From positions 186,001 to 250,000 of the forward strand of contig CAMQGK010000565.1 of assembly GCA_947000775.1 (NCBI GenBank): a stretch of 64,000 bases of DNA, read 5' to 3'. Shown one piece after another: positions 48,690 to 59,847 of the stretch (position 1 is the first letter of the stretch; each line of letters begins with the position of its first letter). The DNA comes from Pterois miles (lineage: Eukaryota > Chordata > Actinopteri > Perciformes > Scorpaenidae). The notes beneath the pieces were generated by a model. It made no database searches. It had not been told where the DNA came from and saw only the letters and a list, made by a program, of their open reading frames with translations. The translations under genes were made by a program, and so were the position numbers.

Positions 48690-48860
48690 CATCCAGGTCA
48701 TATTCATTCTGGCAACAATTAAATCGAAGGCAACTGGACTTAAGATTTATCTCTGAAGACGTTTCGCCCCTTATCCAAGTGGCTTCATCAGTTCGAACGC
48801 TAGTCTGAGCAGTCAGACTAGTGGGGACTAGTCAGACTATAGGGTATGTCGTTGGGTATG
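48690..48860 (-). mobile_element. Penelope-like retroelement fragment
   Basis: The stretch around gaagacgtttcgccccttat, then ccaagtggcttcatcagttc, is one I recognise from very abundant fish repeats. I link it to the terminal repeats of Penelope-like elements, which are known to carry minimal hammerhead motifs. No reverse transcriptase or GIY-YIG sequence is present. Class assignment is inference. Confidence 0.5.
48752..48798 (-). ncRNA. Minimal hammerhead-ribozyme-like motif
   Basis: On the minus strand: GAA, then CUGAUGA (48791-48785), an extra A, a stem (GCC-A-CU paired with AG-G-GGC, loop of six), GAAA, C, GUC (48760-48758), then UUC. CUGAUGA and GAAAC are the conserved catalytic core; GAA pairs with UUC as a short helix I; helix III would be only AC/GU, so a dimer would be needed. 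The A between CUGAUGA and the stem departs from the textbook form. Confidence 0.45.
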
Positions 48861-48899
48861 TCGTTCTACAACTAAAGCTGAAAATGCTTGGGTAACTAA

Positions 48900-49061
48900 T
48901 AGTGGTGCGACGTTACACTCAGCTCATGATACGATACACAATACTGGGTTCACAGTCTCTGTATGATAATATAACAATAATTTTAACAAAACCTGAAAGA
49001 TGAAAATATATGACTGAAAAAGTAGCCTTTAATTCAAAAGACATAAAATATAAAGAGAGCC
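48900..49061 (+). mobile_element. 5' part of a hAT element, same family as 57406-59598
   Basis: The left end tagtggtgcgac and body (acgatacacaatactgggtt, gatgaaaatatatgactgaa, aaaagacataaaat) match the first 170 bp of the 57406 element. It breaks off where the LINE sequence begins. Confidence 0.65.
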
Positions 49062-49656
49062 GATCGAGTGAGTTGAGTCAACAGTTCACCCATCTGGGAG
49101 CGTAACTATAGCAGCCACGATGTGGATGTGGATGTGAGCTGGACAGTCTGGAGGTGGTGGCAGAGGGGAGGACCAGGAGGAAGCTGGAGTCTATTCTGAA
49201 GAACCCCTCCCACCCCCTCTATGACCAACTGGTCCAGATGAGGAGTACATTCAGCCAGAGACTGATCCCCCCTCGGCACACTACAAACCGTCTGGGTCAG
49301 TCCTTTCTTTTGGTGGCCATCAGGCTCCATAACCAAGGTCTGACCCCCATGTGACTCTGATCATCTGCTCCATATTTATTCCAAATGTATATATTACATA
49401 TAGTTATATCATTACATATACATATGCTGTGCATATACAATACTCACCACCTGCTGCACTTTACTTATTACTGTTACTGTTATTTATTTTACTGTCAATT
49501 TTCTTCATTGCACCTTATTTCATTCACTGCACCTTCTCTTTTACTTTTTACTTTTTACTGTACTGTATTTATCTGTACTGTTGATGCTGCTAAGACACCC
49601 GAATTTCCCTCCGGGGATTAATAAAGGTTCATCTTATCTTATCTTATCTTATCTTA
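49062..49656 (+). mobile_element. LINE 3' end (C-terminus of reverse transcriptase plus tail)
   Basis: The frame at 49154-49354 reads RRKLESILKNPSHPLYDQLV, then RSTFSQRLIPPRHTTNRLGQ and SFLLVAIRLHNQ, the usual C-terminal end of CR1/L2/Rex1-type LINE ORF2 proteins. It is followed by an AT-rich 3' UTR ending in ttaataaaggttcatcttat and a (CTTAT)n tail. Heavily 5' truncated, hence inactive. Confidence 0.85.
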
Positions 49657-50265
49657 TGCTGCGTGTATTATCAGACACATGCAGCCACTTTCCCAGTAAA
49701 AGTCCACCACCGCATTATTTAGTTTAGTTAAGCAGGCTGTAAGTGGTGTGTCTGCCTGGTGTAATGATACACTGTCACCCGGCGTAACTTTAACAAATGT
49801 CCGACAAAGAGTGTGTGTTTGTTTGTGCTACGTTAGCAGCTGCAGCATTGCTGGTGGCTTCCTGCTCCCCGCAGTCACACACATACACTCCGCCAGCTCG
49901 GTGTAACTTTAGCGAGTTTCCGACAGACCGTGTGTGTGTGGCGGCGGTGAGTGCGGGTTTGTCGGTGGCGTTTTAGCTGTGAACGTAGGTGTAGCAGAGT
50001 GTGTGTGCAGTTTATTTGTCGGTGAATACATGCTACGAGGCTGCAAGCTACAACTCCTCACAGCTCAAGTAGCTCTGACACTCTTTCTTGAGGTGAGCTG
50101 TTAAGGTGGAGCCGCTTTTCTCCTTAAACTGACAAGCCGCTCCTCTGAGTTCTCAGCTTTTTAATTTATTATTAATATTTCTTTTAACCGTTTAACCAAT
50201 AGCATTAATTGGTTAAAACTCTTAATGTCGGTTAACGGTGAAATGGTTAATTATTGACATCCCTA
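49657..50265 (-). mobile_element. hAT-type MITE family D, copy 2, truncated
   Basis: Inverted relative to 55259-55910. Its own left end tagggatgtcaataattaac lies at 50265, and the body runs to the LINE tail at 49657, where roughly the last third of the element is missing. Confidence 0.7.
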
Positions 50266-51168
50266 GTACCTATAGGTTAACACTGCAGTCCAGATCTTCT
50301 GTTTCACTCCCACTGCTCGGGAACATTAAGAGAGTGGACTAGAATTATAAGGAGGCTGCCTCTTCACTTTTCAACTCAGATCTCTTTCACCCCATCCCCT
50401 CTCACCCCGTCTCTTGTGCACCAGCCCAGTGAAAACAAAGTGAATAATTCATGACTATACAGAGCAGTGTATGCATGTATCTGAAACATCCGCTATGCTT
50501 TAAAAGTCTGCACCACGGAGCTGTACACGAGAGCGAATGCAACTGAAATCCACGGTCAGTCATCAAGCAAGCCCTACCTGCTCCTCTCTGGAAAAAAATA
50601 GGAGGCTGGGGCAGAAGGAGGGAGTAAGATAAAGGTAAGCGGCTGGCTGAGGTAGCATGAAGCAGAGAGGGTCAGAGAGGATGTGGCTGAGGCAGTCAGT
50701 GGGCCAAGAAAAAAGTCGGGGAAGAAGAAAAAGGGAGGGCGGCAGGCTGATGACAGAAAAGGAAGGTGGCAGAGGCAGCGAGAGGGCGGGAGAGAGGGAG
50801 GGAGAGCATTACATACAGTCAGCTTTGACAAACCAGCCACATAGCCCGTGGCCTGGAGTAAATGTGATAACTGTTCACAGGCCCCATCAGAGTCTGCTTC
50901 ACGCTCCTCTACACCTGGTAAAGCAAATGTCATGGCCACTCACAAACTGAAGTCACCCAGGGCCACATTTATTCACACACATACACACTTTATCTCTCTG
51001 TCCCTTAAAACATTTCCATTCTTTCCATCTTCCAGTCCCTTGCTGCGTCCTTGTCTCTCTCACTGCGAATCCGAATGAAGGTATTTGACTGGTAGGGCTG
51101 AGAAGCATCAAACAAAAGGGGAGGATGTGGTTTAACCATCGGTTATCTGTGTTCTGCAGTACCTGTAT

Positions 51169-51729
51169 CAGGGCTGCACAATTAATGAAATATTAATCAC
51201 AATCACGATTTGGGCTTCCCGCAATTAAATGAATATGTTCGACTGCGATACTGCCGTTTAAAATACATGCTCTGTATTTCAACTCTATAGCTGAGTTTTT
51301 CCGGTCACAGATGGGCGCTATCATGATGCTTCAAATGTAATCTTGTAAAATGTCGTTTTTGGCAAGCAACTTGAATACATGCAGTTGTTTGAAGGAGATA
51401 TTTTCACAGTCATGTCAAATAGATACTACAGAGGCAATTATGACTTATTTAACTTGAACCTGAACAACTGATGCCAAGATTGTTTTGAATCAAATCAAAT
51501 GTTTATATAAAATACAAATGATTTATTTCCTAATCATTCAGATATTATGTTTTTATTATGATAATAAAGTTAAAGGATAACATTTTGAGTTTTTGACAGT
51601 TGGAATGTAGCACAACATGGAAGTGAAAGCCATGCTCTTTTTTTTAAATATGAAAATACAATAAAAAATATTTTGTCCCCAAAAATCAATGAATAATCTC
51701 AATATTGATCAAAATAGTAGTATAGCCCT
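51169..51729 (+). mobile_element. hAT-type MITE with 8-bp target duplication
   Basis: The left end cagggctgcacaattaatga and right end gtatagccct are the usual inverted termini. Flanking 8-mers acctgtat and acttgtat match 7 of 8. The 561-bp body is AT-rich without a frame. Confidence 0.65.
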
Positions 51730-52597
51730 ACTTGTATGTTGGATATTTCAGGCTTCCGATCGCAATTGGCTGAATTGTCTTTCATCAGAGCTGACCTTCA
51801 TAGAAAGAAACATCAATTTTTCACATTAAATGACGACATCCATTCCAGCCTAAACTTAGTGTGAGAAATGTGATATTACTGGGTGAGTGTTAGATATTGT
51901 TTCTATATGAATCCCCCCCTTCACTTAGCAGGATGTGCAGGAGTAGTGGTGCCTTCTCCCTGCATCAGGAGAAGGCTTTTTCTTTTCAAAGAGCTACCAA
52001 GGACTGGAACTGGGCCATTAGTAGACCATCAGGGGCTCCAGGAGTGAGGGGCTCCACAATAATTGAGTGGCCTTCAAGGACAGGAGCTACGACTGGTTAA
52101 GGTAAACAGCACGAAGAGACAGAAGACAGAGCAGCACAGCGTAACAGCAGCACCATGTAAAACTCTGTGGTAAAACCAGCTGCCACTTGGATTGCAATGC
52201 ATGTTTATTTGTGCTGTTACGGAGAGAGGTGCTAATGTGATAAAAATTGTTTCCATATTAGGATTGCTGAGAAATGCAACAGATTTCTGCCCAAAATGGT
52301 CCTACGACCATATAAAATTTTAAGTAGTTTCACTGTACACTACTGTTCAGGGAAAGTCAGCTTAAAACAGTGAAAATGTCCCAATTTTTAAACTCTCAGA
52401 AATTACATGAATAAATGTTTGGCTGACATTTTTAATGTCATCCTGTTCAGGATGACCTTGACTATGATCATGTAAAATTTAGGACCTGGACACATGCCAG
52501 TTATTTTACTGTACAGTTTTTGAAAGAATTAAAAGGGAAAATAAGCTCCATTTACATTTCTAACACACTGATGAATTCCTCGTATTGAACTGTCAAA

Positions 52598-52850
52598 GAG
52601 TTGCATGGAGTTTGCATGTTCTCCCTGTGTTAGCGTGGGTTTTCTCCGGGTTCTCTGGCTTCCTCCCACAGTCCAAAGACATGCAGTTGAAGTTAATTGA
52701 CTCGTGAATGGTTGTCTGTCTCTATGTGTCAGCCCTGTGATGGACGGGCCACCTATCCAGGGTGTACCCTGCCTTTACCCAATGCCAGCTGGGATGGGCT
52801 CCAGCTCCCCACGACCAGGATAAGTGTTTGAAGATGGATGGATGGATGAA
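52598..52850 (+). mobile_element. SINE-type retroposon, 5' truncated
   Basis: It starts at gttgcatggagtttgcatgt and has cttcctcccacagtccaaag, the gggtgtaccctgcct region and a tail gatggatggatgg. The tRNA-like head is missing. Confidence 0.8.
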
Positions 52851-53922
52851 CTGCAGTCGATATTGGTTTCCTTTTGGTCGGATCCGACTGCAGCTTTGGC
52901 AGAAGTGCCAACAAAGATGGGCATATAAACCAAGTGGTGCAGTAAAAAGGTTTGTGGTGCAGATTAGAAGTTACATGCACCAGTGCAGTGCACAGAAAGT
53001 AGTATTTTAAGTATTTTCAGCCCTGATTTAGCAATGTCTTCTAATGAATACTGCAGCCCTCCTCTACCAGTTTAAAAGGCAGGTTGATTGACAAGCTGGA
53101 CTCATGTTTGTCTTCCAGAGAAGACTATGTGCACTGCATAGAACATAATGCATAATCTGTGTTTCTCAATAAAATATTGTAAATGTCTTAATAACCTCAA
53201 AGCAAGAAATTACGACAGGAGGCATTACTAAGCTGCAATACTTGCCATCCCCTGTAACAGAGGGTTTGGAAACCACCAAACATTTGACTAACAGCCTGGA
53301 TCGGCTCTGCTGAGGCTGCTGGAAAAAGATCACCTTCTACTCCAAGCGGGATCTTTGGGGAAGTAAACTGTACTGGATGAGCGAAATAGAGAACCTCTGG
53401 GTCTTGAAGCATAGCCTATTACTGATCACTGGTGGCAAACGGTATTGATCGAGTGGGATACGGCAGGATGTATGGCTAAGCAATTTGGGAAATTATGTTT
53501 ACTTGTGCGTGTTGTACAAATATTGTGACTGACATTAAAACTGCAATTATTTTCTAGAGCTAACAATAACAATATATGAAGCACATAGAATTGCAAATAT
53601 TGTTAGAGTAGAGAGATGCTTTGTAACAGTAACCTACTTAAAAATCAAAGTGTCAACATACACACACAATCTCCCTCTCTCTGACACACACTCACATTCA
53701 CAGCCAGCTCACACGGATTAGCCACTCAGTGTAAACAAAACACTGCCTGACCCATTCAGAGCCCCGGGCCACATGCAGAGGCCCCATATGGAAAATTAGC
53801 CATGCGCTAAAAGCTTTTGGAATCAATACTCTACAGTAGCTGCACCACATCCCAAAGCCGCTGTCTCTATCTAGTTCGCATGGGCTGACACAGCAAGCAG
53901 ATGCGCCCCTCCTTTTTCTCGA

Positions 53923-53923
<1 letters not shown>

Positions 53924-54013
<90 letters not shown>
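53924..54013. repeat. (CA)n microsatellite
   Basis: A perfect CA array of about 90 bp. Confidence 0.95.
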
Positions 54014-54014
<1 letters not shown>

Positions 54015-55096
54015 CTGACATACATGAAAGCTACAGGGATAGTTCTAGGCTCACAGCAGGGTAATCATAATGTTATGCCTTTTATGAGTTATAATATCAA
54101 TATTTGTTTTGATTTGGTTGGCAGGGTGGAAATCCTGCTTGGCAAGCTCCTTCACTATGGCTTTTCAATCCATCACCCTGCAGACAGGACTGGAAATGTG
54201 ACAAACTGACAGAGTGAAACATTTCAATGTTATGGAAAACCTACTGCATCTCTTCTCTTTTTTGCCTATACTGCAAAGAGTACATCTGAGGATATGGCTC
54301 TTTCTACGCTTTGTCAGAAAAGATTAAGTATGGACTCTGGGCGATGCATCACTAGAGCTGATGTGACATATTACATTCTCATACAGACAACACACACACA
54401 TGCATGCAGATCTGTTAATATGCTAAATCGAACGATGTGCAAGACACAAAACAGAAAATAAATGAGAATGAGGTGACTGTGAGATAAATACTGCTGCCCT
54501 AGGCACGGGTTTCTAAAACAAGTTGTGTGTAAGGAGTACGGCTTTAGTATATCTGTATGGGTGCAGAGGAAAACAAAAACGTGTGAACCAAAATCCATTT
54601 CCACACAGCATCCTCACAGATTTTTCTCCTCCTATCTTTGCTGTTATTGCTTCGTCTTGTTCTCGCAATTCCTTCTCTCAATATCTGTCTGTCTGTTTAT
54701 AAATTCTCTCTCTATGACCACGGAAAGTTGTGGATGTACAGTATCTGTTGATCTTTGTGTTTCCAGGGTTGCTGCTGCTGGAGTGGCAGTTGGCTCTTTG
54801 ATGCAGCCTGCCTATAAATAATCAATGGGGCTCCCCAGAGAGAACTTTCATAAAGCCTGCCAGCCAATTAAGACCTGTTTCATACCATGTTCTACATTAT
54901 CCCTCCACACAAACCACCATAGCTCTTAAAAGGCAGGCTGGGGATGCTGGGGAGGTCAAGGATGTCACTGTCACAGCCTCAAATATACAGTATGCTACAC
55001 TGGATGGGGAAATCTGGGTTTGTACCTTTTAGCTTACAATACTGACACAACACCTAACGCAGGTTCAATCCATTCTCGTTCCCAGGAGCTCCAATT

Positions 55097-55258
55097 AGAG
55101 CTGCAACGATAAATTAATTATTTGTCGACTACTGAATTAATTGCCAACTATTTTGATAATCAATTCTTTGGTTTGAGAATTAAAAAAAAGTCTAAATTCT
55201 CTGAATCTAGCTTCTTAAATGTGAATATTTTCCGGTTTCTGTACTACTTTAATCACAG
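55097..55258 (+). repeat. 5' part of a common fish repeat ('agctgcaacgat')
   Basis: It begins gagctgcaacgataaattaa and continues ttaattgccaactattttga and gtgaatattttccggtttct, as in an abundant fish DNA-transposon family. It is interrupted at 55259 by the next MITE. A 3' end of the same family may lie near 22465-22536. Confidence 0.55.
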
Positions 55259-55910
55259 TAGGGATGGCAATAATTAACCGATTAACTGTTAACTGACATT
55301 AAGCATTTTAACCGATTAACGCCATCTGTTAACAGAAATATTAATAATTAATCAAAAGGAAAAAATGTAGAGGAGCAGCTCGTCACTTTAAAGAGAAAAG
55401 CTGGTCCACCTTAAGAGCCCACCTTGGCTCCCGACTTTGTCTCCAACAAATAAACTATACACACACTGTCTGCTACAGCTACATTCATAGCTATAACGGC
55501 ACCAGCAAACTCACACTCGACGCCGCCACACACGCACGGTCTGCTGGAAACTTGCTGAAATTACGCTACAACAGGCACACAAACACGCAATGTTTGCTGG
55601 ACAATTGCGATCACTAATTCATGCAGACACACATCTGACAGCCTGCTAAACTAAACTAAATGTGCGGTGGAGACTTTTACGAAGAAAGTGGCTGCATGTC
55701 TGCGACACTACAAACAGAACCGTTGCTGCTAAATCTCCCGCACGGTGAACTGGAGACATTGAACGCAGCATCACGGCTGCTGCAGTAACTCTCCTGAGGG
55801 TGAACTGTTGACTCAGTTTATTGTGCTCAAATCTTACTGTTAACGTTTAATAATCGGTTAACAAAGGGTTGGTTTTTGGATAAGAAAATTTTTCAAAATT
55901 AGCATCCCTA
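55259..55910 (+). mobile_element. hAT-type MITE family D, copy 3, complete
   Basis: The left end is tagggatggcaataattaac and the right end is aaaattagcatcccta. Flanking 8-mers aatcacag and aatcacaa match 7 of 8. The body carries an inner inverted pair (aaccgattaac, gttaaccgatt-like) and no frame. This is the best-preserved copy of the family in the window. Confidence 0.75.
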
Positions 55911-57405
55911 AATCACAATATATAAAAATCAATATTAGACCCAAAATATGTTAGTTAGCAGAGACTCCCAGGCTGAATTGTTGTACATCAGCAGACTGGT
56001 GGTCTCAAGTCAAAAGGAATCAGGCTATGGCAGCATAGTGTTCATTCTGTGATGTGATCAGTTCAGATCAGTTTTGGGCACCATCCCCATCTGGTCAAGA
56101 GCCTTTAACATTACAATAAGCTTACATCCAGACCAGCACACAGTATGTATCAAGGTAATGAAAAACAAGAAGTCATAATGCACTAAGCCACAACCAGACA
56201 GAGGTGTGATTTACTGTTCGTCAGACATAAAGGGATCCATCCTCTAATCCATAGCGTAGTAAACTGTGATCAGAGTGTTTTCCATGGGTCACAGATAAAG
56301 AGAGACCATGAGAAAAAGAGACACACAAAACTTTACACAATCATACACAATATGTGTGTGTTGCCACATGTTTATGAATGGAGATGCATATGTAAACAAA
56401 CAACAACAATGGAGAGATTAATAGTAAGATTAATGATACAACACTGCCAAAGGTGGACGCCTCAGAGTAAATTACATGGATCTACTGCAGCTCATTATTT
56501 GTTATACAGTGGTAGCTGCTACTGTATAGAAAAAACTGCTGTTTAATTCTATAAGGTACTATACTATGGATCCGATTTCCATTTTCACAGAGAAGGTGCA
56601 AAATGTACTTGAAATACCACAGCTTTTTCAATCTGAATGTTCATGCAGGTATTGAAGTTGGAGAGGGGAGGAACCAGTCCAATCCAATACATTTCATCAC
56701 AGCACTTTCACCCAAAGCCTCACTCCTCTGTTATTTTCACATACACCCTGTCAAAGAATGAAGCTGCTGATTCAACAGCAGCGCTGTGGGGTGTGATATA
56801 AAATTAGATATTTGAATTATAAAAGACAAAACTCATCATAGAAAACTCTGCAACCTCCAGAGCCTGAAATGAATTAAATATCTGACTGAAGTTATGTACA
56901 TTTTCTAATAGCTCAAATTATGACTCAAACAAAACGCCAAAAAACTCAATGCACAAGTGAGTGTGTACAGTATCTGTGACATGTGGAGCACTGTTGACCA
57001 TATTCCTGCTGAAGCGGCAGGAATCATGATGGAATAATAATGGTGGGGGTTGATATGGATGTGACTTTTACAACTCATAATATTTGCCTCCAACACTAAT
57101 GTGGAGCTACGGTCTGGCATCCTCCCTCCGTACAGTCATAAATATTTCACGCTAGTTACTCCATTGCTGCCCTTAAACCCCATAGCATCCTATCTTCATG
57201 TGTGCTTTTAGACACCTTTATCCATTCAAAACTGATAAGAGTTTAAATGGGGTTAAAAAAAGGACAAATTAACACAGAGGGATGGAAGTGTTTCTCCTAA
57301 TTTTAGATTTATTAGCACTTGTAGGGAAAGAAGAAATGAGAAACATAGTGAAGGTAAACCACAATTCATTAACACATTAGACAGCGCTCAACAAGGAGTA
57401 TAAAG

Positions 57406-59598
57406 TAGGGGTGTGATGATACACAATACACGATATTGGGTTCATCTATCGATCTATACAATACAATAACAATACTATTATAAAAAACTTGAAAGATGAA
57501 AATATATGACTGAAAAAAACATTCAAAAGACACAAAATGTAAAACAATGCCGCTGTTTGCCCTATAGTTAAACGTTTTATGTTAACCAGCTATTCTACTG
57601 TTCTATTGTCTGTTTTCTTAATTATTTTTGTGTATTTATTCAGTTTTAATTTTACTCTGGACTTTTACTGAAAATGAAGGCATGTCCTCAATGAATTACA
57701 TTTCAAGTCACTAACAACAATATTCTGCACGTCTCTACCAGAACCAGAGAGAGAGCTGCTTCACGACAGACTCAGTAACGTTAGTCAGTAGTCCTGGTTC
57801 AGACTGAGAGGACAGACTCAGTAACGTTAGTCAGTAGTCCTGGTTCAGACTGAGAGGACAGACTCAGTAACGTTAGTCAGTAGTCCTGGTTCAGACTGAG
57901 AGGACAGACTCAGTAACGTTAGTCAGTAGTCCTGGTTCAGACTGAGGACAGACTCAGTAACGTTAGTCAGTAGTCCTGGTTCAGACTGAGAGGACAGACT
58001 CAGTAACGTTAGTCAGTAGTCCTGGTTCAGACTGAGAGGACAGACTCAGTAACTTTAGTCAGTAGTCCTGGTTCAGACTGAGAGGACAGACTCAGTAACA
58101 TTAGTCAGTAGTCCTGGTTCAGACTGAGAGGACAGACTCTGTAACATTAGTCAGTAGTCCTGGTTCAGACTGAGAGGACAGACTCAGTAACGTTAGTCAG
58201 TAGTCCTGGTTCAGACTGAGCGGACAGACTCAGTAATGTTAGTCAGTAGTCCTGGTTCAGACTGAGAGGACAGACTCAGTAATGTTAGTCAGTAGTCCTG
58301 GTTCAGACTGAGAGGACAGACTCAGTAACGTTAGTCAGTAGTCCTGGTTCAGACTGAGAGGACAGACTCAGTAACGTTAGTCAGTAGTCCTGGTTCAGAC
58401 TGAGAGGACAGACTCAGTAACGTTAGTCAGTAGTCCTGGTTCAGACTGAGGACAGACTCAGTAATGTTAGTCAGTAGTCCTGGTTCAGACTGAGAGGACA
58501 GACTCTGTAACATTAGTCAGTAGTCCTGGTTCAGACTGAGAGGACAGACTCAGTAATGTTAGTCAGTAGTCCTGGTTCAGACTGAGAGGACAGACTCAGT
58601 AATGTTAGTCAGTAGTCCTGGTTCAGACTGAGGACAGACTCAGTAATGTTAGTCAGTAGTCCTGGTTCAGACTGAGAGGACAGACTCAGTAATGTTAGTC
58701 AGTAGTCCTGGTTCAGACTGAGAGGACAGACTCAGTAACGTTAGTCAGTAGTCCTGGTTCAGACTGAGGACAGACTCAGTAATGTTAGTCAGTAGTCCTG
58801 GTTCAGACTGAGAGGACAGACTCAGTAATGTTAGTCAGTAGTCCTGGTTCAGACTGAGGACAGACTCAGTAATGTTAGTCAGTAGTCCTGGTTCAGACTG
58901 AGAGGACCAGCCTGGTAAGTGACGTATAAGAAATAACATTAGTCTATCAATTATGGATTATGGATTAGCTCTATGACACTATATTATGTTACATTGTTCA
59001 TGTAAACAGGTGTAAAAACACCAACTCATACTGGTGAGTGATGTTAAGTTCGCATATCAGCTACATAAAAAAACGCTATCATCTCGTTATAGTTAACTGA
59101 ATCTCCCTGCAACAACGTGCATTATACTGGCATTTTCAGCAGTGTAATTGGGAAACTGGGCATGTTTGTTATCATATAAACAGATCATGGTGGAAAATTG
59201 TGGTGTTTTTTTTAAAGTTCAGCAGATTTATTACAACCTAAGTCTACCAAAATCTTGTTAAGACAGGAGAGAACACAGCTCCACTCACTGCAGCAGCTCC
59301 AGGCTGTGTCTACGTTTTCTGCTGCCTGTCTGAAGCACAGTAATCCTCAGTGTTGATTGGCTATTGCTGATGACATGTAAACCAATCAGATAGTGCTGTG
59401 GGCGGGACATTGAGCCAGACTACACAGTGGAGACTGAGTTGTGAGAACTGACTAGGCTGATCAGAGCCAAAGTAATGCATTTTTAAATTAATTCACCACA
59501 TCCCCAATATATCGCAATACAGTTTTCATCTCAACGATGCATATCATCACATTTTTATACCTCGAAATATTGCGGCATGATATATTGTCACACTCCTA
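57406..59598 (+). mobile_element. hAT-type element containing a minisatellite
   Basis: The left end taggggtgtgatgatacac and right end gatatattgtcacactccta are imperfect inverses. Flanking 8-mers gtataaag (57398-57405) and gtataaac (59599-59606) match 7 of 8. Of the 2193 bp, 1142 bp are the 46-bp tandem array. No transposase frame is visible, so it is non-autonomous. Confidence 0.75.
57765..58906. repeat. 46-bp minisatellite, 25 copies
   Basis: The unit is gacagactcagtaacgttag then tcagtagtcctggttcagac then tgagag. Twenty-five copies; five have the 44-bp form lacking one AG. The site AACGTT appears as AACGTT in 11 units, AATGTT in 10, AACATT in 3 and AACTTT in 1, mostly the transitions expected from CpG decay. 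Sequence identity is otherwise very high, so expansion is recent. Confidence 0.95.
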
Positions 59599-59794
59599 GT
59601 ATAAACCAGGCTGAGAGGTAAAGGAGCCATCTGTTCCTGAGCTTTTATGACTATTGATCTGCATCTGTCATCTGTGAGAGAAACATGCTGTATCTGGGTC
59701 ACAATCCAGTTCACTGGCAGTTTGTCATATCAGACTGGAGCTCTGATTTGGGGCATCATGCAAAGAAACATCACTCAAAAAAAATCTGAAAGTG

Positions 59795-59797
<3 letters not shown>

Positions 59798-59844
<47 letters not shown>
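59798..59844. repeat. (GT)n microsatellite
   Basis: A perfect GT array of about 46 bp. Confidence 0.95.

Positions 59845-59847
<3 letters not shown>

Noticed and set aside
51930..52100. LINE ORF2 C-terminus (ATKDWNWA-like)
   Set aside because: A KAFSFQRATKDWN stretch resembles LINE protein ends, but the match is only about 13 residues with no tail or other LINE sequence.
57765..58906. CRISPR-like array
   Set aside because: The whole 46-bp unit repeats without unique spacers, inside a eukaryotic transposon; it is a minisatellite.
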